From positions 407,696 to 471,695 of the forward strand of contig NMRA01000034.1 of assembly GCA_002633005.1 (NCBI GenBank): 64,000 nucleotides of DNA, written 5' to 3'. A model generated the notes under the pieces. That model saw nothing but the letters and a program-made list of their open reading frames with translations, was not told where the DNA came from and did no database searches. This document shows positions 21,911 to 31,004 of this stretch, piece by piece. The position numbers and the translations under genes are program-made. This DNA is from Phoronis australis. Lineage: Eukaryota; Phoronida; Phoronidae. How positions within the stretch are numbered: the stretch's first letter is position 1; every line of letters begins with the position of its first letter.

Positions 21911-22180
21911 TTAACATTGAAGAATAAAAACAACCTTTACACCCCTCTGGTGTTCCTGCTCCATGTTTTCAAAGAAGTTGGTTGCATTTTCATAGAATGC
22001 AGTCGAGAGATTTTGTGCGGCATATATTCGACATGAAGGTTTTACCAACGTTCTATTTATTTGTAAACGAATGTGAATTTCTTGAAATCGCTGATCCAAA
22101 TCCTGGCCAAATGTGCGCATTCTGCTGAGACCAACCGTCAGATCAGGGCCAGCGAAGAGTAATTTGGTTAATTCGCTCAC
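21911..22180 (-). pseudogene. possible fragment of a THAP/P-like transposase
   Basis: An 89-codon minus frame containing SCRIYAAQNLSTAFYENA, which faintly resembles the AAQ-x-LS-x-(S/A) segment of P-element/THAP9-like transposases. It lies 0.7 kb downstream of a THAP exon on the same strand. The resemblance is weak. Confidence 0.25.
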
Positions 22181-22547
22181 TAGGCTATGGCTGAACTTCC
22201 TCGTAAGGACAAGAGTTTACGAGTCACTACCTTTGGAAGAAATTTAGAGGATAATTTTCGTCAAAAAGTTTACCAGATAGTTTTCATCAAAAAGAAGAAA
22301 ACAAAAATGGATTTGTGAAGACAGGATTAAGTAGTAGAGTCTCTTAAAAACATTCATCTTCGAAGTGCCTAAGTTGCCTTGAACAAATGTATAAAGTCAT
22401 TGCTGAAACAACTGCCATTCACGTTGACACAAGAAGTAAGGTTTTCTTCCCACAGCCGATTATGGGGTCATCGGATGGTATGGAAGCTAATTCCTTTGCA
22501 TTTCGCGTGTGTGGCCGAACAACCGGCCACACAGTAGCCGACCATGT

Positions 22548-22680
22548 TTAGCAGACGACGTACTTGCCAGAAATTGCACCAGAAAATTTAGCCAGGTGTC
22601 GCCAGTGAATAATGACGTAAGGGCTTGTGCGTAAGCTCACAGATTTCGTCCATTGAAAGTATACGGAGTTGGCAACTCGT
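22548..22680 (-). repeat. partial copy of the MITE found at 43338-43608
   Basis: The reverse complement matches about 43372-43485: TTAGCAGACGACG, CCAGGTGTCGCCAGTGAATAA and ATTTCGTCCATTGA all have counterparts there with scattered differences. Confidence 0.8.
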
Positions 22681-22902
22681 AATCCCGACTTAGACGAGAG
22701 CTCATCCCGACGAAGACTTCGCAGGTGGATCGTTAAGTTTCACAGGCTATCAGTTCGAACCGGAATACAAAGAAATACTAGAGAGGCGACGTGAACAAGC
22801 TCAGACAACGGAACGTATGGATAGCTTTTGGTAAGCCAGCATTCGCCAGGCACTGTCGACGACTGCAGGCCATAGACACGGAGATGTTTCACGGCCTCAT
22901 AC

Positions 22903-23048
22903 TTGCTATTTACAGCATACTTTTCATTCTTCACTTCTGCGAGCCATTTTCTAAGCATTTCGAATTCTCGAGGAAGTCGAAAAATCGATATGCCCGCTTT
23001 CGTCGCAGCTGCATTGTTCGGACAAGCGGGAACGATGCACCGCAACAT
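22903..23048 (-). CDS. THAP-type zinc finger, first coding exon (partial gene)
   Basis: From ATG at 23048: MLRCIVPACPNNAA, then GISIFRLPREFEMLRKWLAEV. This is the start of a THAP DNA-binding domain: C-x4-C, the (F/I)xFRLP segment, and the Trp about 30 residues after the second Cys. The exon can end at a GTATGAG donor at 22902 after NS(K). The rest of the domain (C-x2-H and AVPTIF box) should be in a downstream exon, which I did not find. THAP domains occur in host regulators and in P-like transposases, so either origin is possible. Confidence 0.6.
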
Positions 23049-23224
23049 AGCGGCATTCACTCTGCAAATGAACTACTGACGTCGCCTCGTCGTTTCTCAC
23101 CTTCCTCACAGCTTAACGGGACACCTCTCCGCAAAGTTAGGTCGACCGTGTGCGAGGCGATGTGGATATAGACCGATTAAGACGGCAAAACAGACTAATT
23201 AAATAGGGTGGCATTTTTCTTTAA

Positions 23225-23425
23225 AACTGCTGTTTCAATATTTCCCTAAGCAGTTCGCCAAATATATCAAGTCTGCTTTTGAACGTAGAAACTGTTGCAT
23301 TTATGGTATAGCTGAGTTGTGTGACTACTATGCCCAACAGGACTGCGTTCTTATTTTTCTTACGAATGTTATACTTATAACCGTTTGAATTAATTGTATT
23401 TGCCACTATAATAAATAAATACAAT
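23225..23425 (+). repeat. LINE-type 3' tail
   Basis: Ends GCCACTATAATAAATAAATACA, essentially the same tail as the LINE ending at 46375. It is a 5'-truncated copy with no coding content. Confidence 0.5.
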
Positions 23426-23432
23426 ACAATAT

Positions 23433-23525
23433 AGTGTCTATATATATAACGCGCTATTCTATATTTATGATCATGACCATGGATGATCTAGAGTGTCTAT
23501 ATCAGTAGCGCGCTATTCAATATTT
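23433..23525 (+). repeat. ~59-bp satellite-like repeat, 1.6 units, left of Penelope element
   Basis: GTGTCTA recurs at 23434 and 23493 (59 bases apart), each followed by GCGCTATTC. The first is also followed by TGATCATGACCATGGAT. The Penelope-like copy interrupts the second unit after CGCGCTATTCAATATTTT. Confidence 0.7.
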
Positions 23526-23535
23526 TCAATTCAAC

Positions 23536-23563
23536 GTTTCGTCTTTTCATAAGACATCATCAG
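23536..23563 (-). ncRNA. hammerhead-ribozyme-like core (inverted UTR copy)
   Basis: Inverted copy of the CTGATGA - hairpin - GAAAC motif also seen at 17476 and 24824. Confidence 0.4.
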
Positions 23564-23704
23564 GATCATATTTACAACAATTTAGGACAACAAGTGCCAA
23601 CATACAGCTCAGGTAACATCCATGGAGTGAAGTGAGAGATACATAGAATATGGTCAGTAGCTGGTCATCACCATAGCTGCAGGGTTACAGAGCTCTGAGT
23701 AGCC

Positions 23705-24722
23705 ATGGGTTCACCCCTGGGACCAGTGTTAGCTAATATTTTCCTGTGCAATCCCGAGATTGAGGCTCTGGCTAGTTGTCCACCGGACTGTAAACCACAA
23801 TTTTATCGTAGGTATGTGGATGATACATTTGTTGTGTTTTCATCCAAGAGCTCAGTCAACACCTTTTTTAGTCACATGATCAATATGCATCCGTCCATCA
23901 ACTTCACCATTGAATCTGAGCGCGAGTCGTGTTTACCTTTTCTAGATGTCTTGGTTAAACGTGATAATAGCACCGTTGTTATATCTGTGTATCGTAAGCC
24001 CAGTTTTTCTGAGCTCTATCTTAAATTTGATAGTTTTGTGCCTATCCAGTACAAGAGAGGTCTAGTCAATTGCTTGTTACACCGTGCCTGGAGAATCTGC
24101 TCCACCAATTTAAATTTTGATAGTGACGTAGCTATGATTTTCCAGTTATTGCGTTCCAATGGTTACCCTCTGAATTTTCTGAATAGCTGTAAAAGGAACT
24201 TTCTTTCAAAAATGAATGAGGCAGATAAGATAGCTGTTATTGGACCCGAGAAAAAGAAAGTTTTCTTTTCTCTTGGTTACACCGGGCCAAGTAGTATAAA
24301 ATTGAAACGCCAATTATCTCGCCTTATTCACTCCATAGACCCAGCAGTTGAACTGATTGTTGTTTTCAAACCCCTTCGGAAACTTTCCAATATCCTGTGT
24401 AAACTGAAGTCACCCACCCCTTTATTGAACAAGAGCAATGTTGTGTATAAGGTTGAATGTGACAACTGTAATGAATTCTATATAGGACTCACACAGAGAC
24501 GCCTCTGTGACAGGCTGAAAGAACATCACACCTCAGAGAAAAGTAACGTATATAGGCATTGTATTAGCTACAATCACCAAGCCAACTCTGTTAGTATTAT
24601 CTGCAGAGAACCCAATAAGGAGTTACTGTACATTAAAGAGTCAATTGGCCATTCAGAACCAGCATGCCACTGATTCTCTGAATAACATGCAGAGCTCTGT
24701 GGCCCTGCAGCTATGGTGATGA
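23705..24722 (+). pseudogene. Penelope-like RT + GIY-YIG endonuclease, 5' truncated, late frameshift
   Basis: Copies element RNA into DNA at a site nicked by its own nuclease. The frame opens at MGSPLGPVLANIFLCN (RT motif 4 region). It then has QFYRRYVDDTFVVF (catalytic YVDD), CLPFLDVLVKR and SVYRKPSFSE, a thumb region, then VVYKVECDNCNEFYIGLTQR, a Cys pair directly before the GIY-YIG nuclease YIG. Continuous to 24673; near 24647 (after LLYIKESI) a one-base shift moves the family ending QNQHATDSLNN, SSVALQLW and stop into another frame, reaching 24722. RT motifs 1-3 are missing, so the copy is not autonomous. Confidence 0.87.
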
Positions 24723-24823
24723 CCAGCTACTGACCATATTCTATGTATCTCTCACTTCACTCTATGGATGTTACCTGAGCTGTATGTTGGCACTTGTTGT
24801 CCTAAATTGTTGTAAATATGATC

Positions 24824-24851
24824 CTGATGATGTCTTATGAAAAGACGAAAC
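24824..24851 (+). ncRNA. hammerhead-ribozyme-like core
   Basis: Same motif as at 17476-17503: CTGATGA, GTCTT/AAGAC hairpin, GAAAC. Confidence 0.45.
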
Positions 24852-24939
24852 GTTGAATTGAACATGAACTTTTTTATTTGTGCGGCGATTGTCCGGTTTT
24901 TGATCTTATTGTGGCCAAAAACTGATTTAATTTATTCTA

Positions 24940-25060
24940 TATTTTGGTCATGACCATGGATATAGAGTGTCTATACATGTAGTGTTCTATTTCACATTAT
25001 GGTCATGACCATTGATACAGAGTGTCTATACATAGCGTATCTATATCTATGGCCACGACA
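24940..25060 (+). repeat. satellite-like repeat, right of Penelope element
   Basis: Two further units with GTGTCTA at 24967 and 25022 (55 bases apart), each flanked by a TGGTCATGACCAT-like palindrome. It continues the array interrupted at 23525. Confidence 0.7.
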
Positions 25061-25064
25061 ATCA

Positions 25065-26265
25065 GTATAACCAAAAAAATAGAAAATAGAACCTGTAATT
25101 CGTTTAACCACGGGGTGAGATGAACTCTTTATAGAATATTTTTTTCTATTTTGTTTTAATATGTCTTACAACTTGAAGCTTGTAATGCACCAAGGCCAGT
25201 CAATGAATGTATATTGTGTTTAATGAAATACCTTTAGGCAATCATTAGTTTCAACAGAATTAATAAAGTTTAACTCGTGGCAGTATTACGTAGCGTTTTA
25301 AGACACATGTTCATATTGACGTCATTCAGCATTGAATTGCAAAATCCAATGCTCCAACGCCAAGGATATTTGTCAAGTTTGATATATGTAACCCCCCTCT
25401 TCTTGCAATAGCTAACTACACATGGTTTTTACAAAGTTCTAATGTTTCAATTTATGTTTAGCAACTATAAGAGGCGAGACGTGATGTTATTACAAAAATT
25501 CATAAGCTGTAATAGAATTGCTGCAGGACAGGGGATTGAACTGGAACCATGTTGTACAACACTTCGGGGCGGCAGGTGGCGCCGTTGGATTATTAATGAA
25601 GATGCGTTAGCCTGACTTAAATGATTTTATTTAATATTTCTGATGCTAAAATTTTCAACTGGCCGATCATCACCGATTGTTGTGTCCATCCCCCTTCTGG
25701 AGAGGAGGCCGCACGAGACAAATCTCCCTCCGTCCTAGCTACATGTACGCTACTTAGGCTGTACACAGAAATTCGTACCCTGACTGTTGCGTACTTCGGT
25801 ATGCACTATACATGTACATTGTTCGTTACTAGTTCAAAGGCTTAGTTTTGACCCCTTATATTTACCGTCTATCTATATGTACTTGTACGTAACAAAATAG
25901 CTAGACATTGTGTACTCTTCGTCTTCGTCACTGTTTTAATCATATTTTCTAAATTTAGAATATGTAATGCTTATGTAAAAATCTTGCACTTGCATTTTGG
26001 TTGATGTGAATTCTTATGAGACTAATCATCGTCCACATATATCAGTCTGATCATCGTTTACAATCTTATTCTTAGAATTGTTTTTGGTCAGTGGCAAGAA
26101 CTCGTATAAATTACTGGTGAAAAAACTTAGATCTTATATTATACCAATCGCAAAATTAATATTAATTCAAGATCTTATAACATGTCATAATATTGGTAGA
26201 AATAGTCGAAATTAATCTCTTTTAAAGAATCATTTTGCTCGATTTTACTAACCAAAATTGCTTGT
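25065..26265. other. no recognisable gene
   Basis: AT-rich; I see no gene or clear repeat. Confidence 0.4.
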
Positions 26266-26267
26266 GT

Positions 26268-26518
26268 AAACCTGCCGTGCACACGCACACATAGTGCCTG
26301 TATACACCAGTCGTGCACGTGCACTGAGAAATTGTGCCTATGTACACCTGTTGTGCCCGCGGAGATATAGTGTCTGAGTACACCTGTCGGCACGTGCAGA
26401 TATTGTGCCTGTGTACACTTGTGCAAGCGCAGATCAATATAGTGCCTGTGTACACATGTCGTGCACGCGCAAATATAGTGCTTGTGTACACATGTCGTGC
26501 TCCCCCAGATATAGCGTC
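26268..26518. repeat. minisatellite, ~42-bp unit, about 6 copies
   Basis: The unit is approximately TAGTGCCTGTGTACACNTGTCGTGCACGCGCAGATA (split here by an N for variation). Copies vary by a few bases. Open frames on both strands through it (e.g. repeated YTC-RA-ADI-PV) are consequences of the repeat. Confidence 0.88.
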
Positions 26519-26519
26519 C

Positions 26520-27250
26520 TTTCTTGGTCAGTTGTAAAAAATATGCTGAAAAGTCCGGACCGCTCGCGCAAAATGGAGAATCTTGACCTACATTCTACAG
26601 CTGCTGACGTCATACCGCCGCTGTAACGGTGCTTCACGCTTTGTTTATGCTGTCAGCTGTTATTAATCATGGCCACCAACATGTTTGTAGTGCATGCTAG
26701 TAGCTGTGATCAGATCTTTAAATACATGTAGATACCAGTCTTGCCTTAGAGTTGACAATGCAAGACAGCCAATTCCAGCCGTGAACCATTTTAGCTGCCC
26801 TGGTGTCCGTCTGATGGACCGTTAATTTTGTTGGCTATCGAAACACTGAAGACCGAAAATATCTAAACACATTAAAACATGAACATTGCCATGTATAATT
26901 CAAGTATAATTTAAAAAACATGGATTTCAACCTAATTAAAAGTTGTGATTGCATGGGCGGCACACTATAATAGGGCGCTGGGAGAGCCATGGCCCCCACT
27001 TTTTTCAGTACTGCGCCGCCCATGGATTGGTCAGTGAGTTGCCGAAACCTCTGGCGGAAAGTGGGTTTATAGCCGCTTTAAAAGCTGGTGTGGTGGCAAA
27101 GACAAGATTCACATGCTCTCCCAAAGGTTTGCAACATTGTAGACTATATATAAATATTCAAATATAAATTTCACCTCACTGCCTCAGCCCAACAGAAAAC
27201 GCTGAATAACACCGTAATGGTCTGTTATAACGCCCCGATTTTTGGTAACC
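26520..27250. other. no recognisable gene
   Basis: Contains one small inverted pair, CATGGGCGGC at 26952 and GCCGCCCATG at 27015. Otherwise nothing I can support. Confidence 0.4.
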
Positions 27251-27253
27251 AGT

Positions 27254-27979
27254 TTTATGATCGACATATGTCCCGGATAATAAATAAATGATACGTGCGT
27301 CGCAAGGTCGTTACCAGACATGAAAAGGAGATTGATGTAGGCGATATAAGGTCATTTATTATGACTAGTACAATTACAATAAAATGAATACAGGTAAATA
27401 ACGTATTATAGGTAATCTCTGGTAAGATGGGCAATAAAAAGCGCCGGCCACGTGGAAGTACGAGAGAATGACGAAAAATGGGAGGAACAGGGTGGGAAAA
27501 TTGAATGAGTTTTTGACGTACAACAATGTGGCCGGAACAAAGTGAACTGAAAGTGAGGTTACAATAACAAAGAAAAAACGCCCCTAAAGACACGTGACAA
27601 TCATCAGCCTATAAGAGCCAAGAGCTGACCAAACTCGAGGCACGTGATAACAACAGACCAATGCGAAGGCTGGAAAAACGACGCGTAGTCCTACACAAGT
27701 GAATAATGGAATAGACCGAGATGAGGGGGAAAAGGAGTAAGGCGGGTCCATATGCTCACATAAATATATTTAACGAGTGAAATACCATTTATGATCGACA
27801 TATGTCCCGGATAATATATAAATGATACGTGTGTCGCAAGCTCGTTACCAGAGATGCCAAGGAGACTGATGTAGGCGATATAAGGTCATTTATTATGACT
27901 AGTACAATTACAATAAAATGAATACAGGTAAATAACGTATAATAGGTAATCTCTGGTAAGATGGGCAATAAAAAGCGCC
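27254..27979 (-). mobile_element. solo 3' repeat unit of a second Ngaro-like element
   Basis: A 192-base direct repeat (27254-27445 and 27788-27979) flanks a ~342-base spacer. The arrangement and spacer length match the 3' end of the Ngaro-like element at 10.4-11.05 kb (165-base repeats, 343-base spacer). The repeats also share a core, TGTAG-x-GATA-x-AAGGTCAT...TTATGAC. There is no coding region, so this is an isolated terminal unit, or a TRIM-like element if the Ngaro link is wrong. Confidence 0.65.
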
Positions 27980-27984
27980 ACAAG

Positions 27985-28440
27985 AGATGTTGTAAGACAG
28001 CTCATGCCCATCTTTCCACTGAACAACGGGTATATGAAATTGGTTCTCAAAATACCGGCATGTAATATCAGACTATTGCCGAATATTACAAACTAGGCAA
28101 AGGCTTGAACATCTTACCGAAAGAGGTCGGCAGCCTGTTTAATCTCGTTTTGAATATACCCGCATTTACTGAGGCCGAGCAAGCACTACAACGTAGATTT
28201 TCTGAACACTTTCATCTTAATTAATTCTCATATGTTGTAAATAATTATTACAAAATGGGTGTCAAACAAAGAGTTGATTCTACGTGGGACACAAAGATAT
28301 CTTTTCCACACAAATTCACCACTCATGAGGGACACTTTCTGTGGTTCATGAACTCTCGTGACCTAGCTGTGGCTAATTTTACACCAGCCGTGTGACGTCG
28401 GTCAGCAGCAGAATGTAGGTCAAGGTGCTTGGTCAAGATT
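27985..28440 (+). other. unrecognised protein-like frames
   Basis: One frame reads IAEYYKLGKGLNILPKEVG, then LFNLVLNIPAFTEAEQALQ and RRFSEHFHLN and a stop, with an upstream in-frame stop near 28063. It is followed by a 46-codon ATG frame (28255-28395) beginning MGVKQRVDSTWDTKISFP. Composition looks protein-like, but I recognise no family. It lies between a Ngaro-like unit and an L1-like LINE relic. Confidence 0.3.
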
Positions 28441-28489
28441 CCCCATTCCCGCAGTTGGGACCAGTGTTGGAACTTCAGCGAGTAATAAG

Positions 28490-29245
28490 TGCTAATTTTG
28501 CTTCATTTGGAGTCGAAGTTAATTCTAATTGATAATGCCAACTGGCGCGACGTATTCCGAACTATGACATCTTTCTGAAAAAATAATTGTTGCGAGTAAA
28601 GAAGACTTTTTGAATCAACCTTTGTGGTTTAATGGTAACTTAGGTATTGGAGGCAGACGTGTTTCTTATTTATAAGTCTTAGTTTGTAAAAGGCTTAAGA
28701 TTTATCAGAGATATGTATACCTCTAATGGCGATTTCGTTAGTTTAGACCATATCATAAATGGGTTCGATGTAAAAACTAACTTTGTAGAAAATATTAGTG
28801 TTGTTTCTGTACCAAGAAGGTTTCAAAAAAGTCTATTTCAAAGTAACTTTAAAAGTGTAAACGCCTATTCTCCTTGCATGCCTTTAGCAATTACTCATTT
28901 AGGGAAAGATGTGAAGGGTTGTAGACAAATTCTGTTGTTTCTTAAACGGCCTTAAGAAATCTGAGTCAGAGTGTAAATGGGAAATACAGTTAAGAGTTTA
29001 GATTGGAAGAAAATATGCGCATTGCCTTATGAAATTACAAAGGCCCCAAACATTAGATGGCTCCAACCCGCCTGAGATGAGCAAATTTTGCCACAGGGCA
29101 TCTTGTGATAAAAATGTTTACTTTTGATCTGTTGAAGTATGCTCATTTAGATTGTTCTGCGTATTTGGGGGCAGTAAAAGATTTTCTCTTTTTTGTCATT
29201 GCTCTATCCAAGCCCTGTATCTTACAAACGTGTTATTGTTGGACT
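28490..29245 (+). mobile_element. decayed L1/Tx1-like LINE, C-terminal region
   Basis: Pieces in several frames recall the post-RT region of L1/Tx1-type LINEs: PLWFNGNLGIGGRRV, then IRDMYTSNGDFVSLDHI and FDVKTNFVENIS (compare the 'NVKTNFLEYYG' segment), then LDWKKICALPYEITKAP and IRWLQPA. Stops and frameshifts are frequent. Confidence 0.55.
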
Positions 29246-29248
29246 TTA

Positions 29249-29590
29249 TGGGCATAAGCGGATTTAGAGGGGCAAGTGCCTGGGCCCCACCCCCGTCGGG
29301 TGCCGCCAAAAAATAAAGCAGCAAGAGCTTGAGGAAATATTGAACTTATTAACCAACCCCGGTAATTAACATGCGGCTGAAACAATATTTTGTAGTTTGT
29401 GGATGGGGGGACTCAGACCCCATTGCGGGTTTCCGAGAGAGACCACCGGCATCCAGTTTCCCTTTTTTGTTGGTTCGTTATTTTTGTGAGAGATATATTT
29501 TAGGCTGGGTATGCGAATACAGTCGTGCTTTGCACGCTTACCCGAGACAAAATGCTGGGCCCTCCTTATGATATCCTAGATCTGCTTATG
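29249..29590. mobile_element. MITE with imperfect terminal inverted repeats
   Basis: Ends CATAAGCGGATTTAG (left) and CTAGATCTGCTTATG (right) are inverted with 13 of 15 positions matching. Internally it carries ATATTTTAGGCTGGGT, also present in the repeat at 4150-4330. Non-coding. Confidence 0.65.
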
Positions 29591-29594
29591 GTGG

Positions 29595-30680
29595 GACACA
29601 TGATTTTCCATTTAACATTTTGCTGTTACTAGCCAAACAGTACACATACAAGAAGAAATGCCACAAAAATATACTTAATATTCCCAACTATGCTTATGAG
29701 TACTATAATGCTGAAAATTAATTACAAATAAACATTTTGTATGTGACATCTTCTCTGGGAAATGGGAAAATCTTATTGTTCAAGTTAACTTCACTTAGCA
29801 GTTGTGTACTTTATACGAGATAGAAGAATGGCCTCTCCTGACGTGTGCATGCGTGAATGAATGGATATATTTGTTTCTTTGTTTTTTATACTTGTTTATC
29901 ACTGGTTATAAACATCTGAGAAGAAAAAAGAGTTATAGGTAAAGCTGGAATTGCAAAATTCGTGGATTTTTTCTGCTGAAGCAATCATTCAAATCTATGT
30001 TTTGTATAGGTATGCAAATTCTCGTATTAAAAAAGCGCTTCATCACTGAACATGAACCAAGAAAATGGCTTTGCATGGGGTTTCATAGATGTATTTGCAT
30101 GCTCTTAACTGCATGTGTGCAGGAACTAAACGACAATGATATTTAATACGATCCACGCTAAATAAAGTGCAGTTGTTTTCAGTGACAATTTGTAAACGTG
30201 AAACAATTTTGCAAAGAGGAGACCCTCGCACTAATGATATACCTTGCTGGTCCAAATAGCCCGCGTCATGCAGTGTTATTCCCCAGCACCATCTCACGAT
30301 ACTTATTTTGAAGGATTATTTTCGCCAAGAAACACTTAGTCAAAAACATTTGGCAATTTTCAACCCACTTCATATTTACATCATCGCTATATGTTGTGTT
30401 TTTAGCTAATTTGGATATGCAATCGCAGAGATAAGGAATTAGACTGCAATTTCCAGTTTAATATTTTATATAATCCTTGAAACCCAACATGTTTGCAAGG
30501 CAAGAAACTACATTAGGATACTAACAAAATAATATAGAATTGTAGGCATGGTCTTGCACATTAAATTTTTACATCCTTGGAAGACACTGTTTCTGAATCA
30601 ACTTTAGGGGCTAAAATTCGTAGCAGCAGGTCTTTACCTTTTTTGAAGGTCATATTTACTGATGATAAAAGATTTTATTC
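29595..30680. other. no recognisable gene
   Basis: AT-rich non-coding sequence. Confidence 0.4.
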
Positions 30681-30683
30681 GGG

Positions 30684-31002
30684 ATAAATAAAACAACAAG
30701 AATATTTTAAGTTGTATTGGGAATTTCAGGGTCACAGCTCTACAAATAAATATTTCACAGAAGGAACCAGGTGGGTTCCTTAATTACAAGAGATAACACA
30801 AACATTTCCGATACCCAAAGTGTAATTGAGTATCGGATAGTGGCACAGGTTAGCATAGTACCAAATGGGTACAAAAAGAACAAACAACGCTACTATCGGA
30901 CTTGATAGGAGCTAACTAGGAGTTGGATATGAAGGATGAAGGGGTGTATAATAGTATTTGCCCAAATAATAGGATTTATGTCAGAGTGCCATAAGTCTCA
31001 TT
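30684..31002 (+). repeat. dispersed ~315-bp repeat, copy 1
   Basis: Matches 51833-52147 almost throughout: AAACAACAAGAATA, ATTTCAGGGTCACAGCTC, TTTCCGATACCCAAAGTG and ATGTCAGAGTGCCATAA are shared. It appears non-coding and is probably a SINE or short non-autonomous element. Confidence 0.88.
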
Positions 31003-31004
31003 AT

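Larger units (their letters stand above)
23526..24930 (+). mobile_element. Penelope-like element (family 2) with inverted 3' UTR at its front
   Basis: Inverted 3' UTR (23526-23703), then RT plus GIY-YIG frame (23705-24722), then 3' UTR in normal orientation (24723-24930, ending TTGTGGCCAAAAACTGA). The two UTR copies are inverted and could pair. The junction TTACAGAGCTCTGAGTAGCC next to ATGGG is identical in the 17.1 kb derivative, so this rearranged form has been mobile. It is inserted inside a satellite-like array. Confidence 0.85.

Noticed and set aside
26175-26637. Several Cys-rich frames on both strands
   Set aside because: They are read through the minisatellite, with no consistent start or splice context.
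27255-27983. Two minus frames with a hydrophobic repeated sequence
   Set aside because: They are produced by the 192-base direct repeats and do not resemble a protein family.
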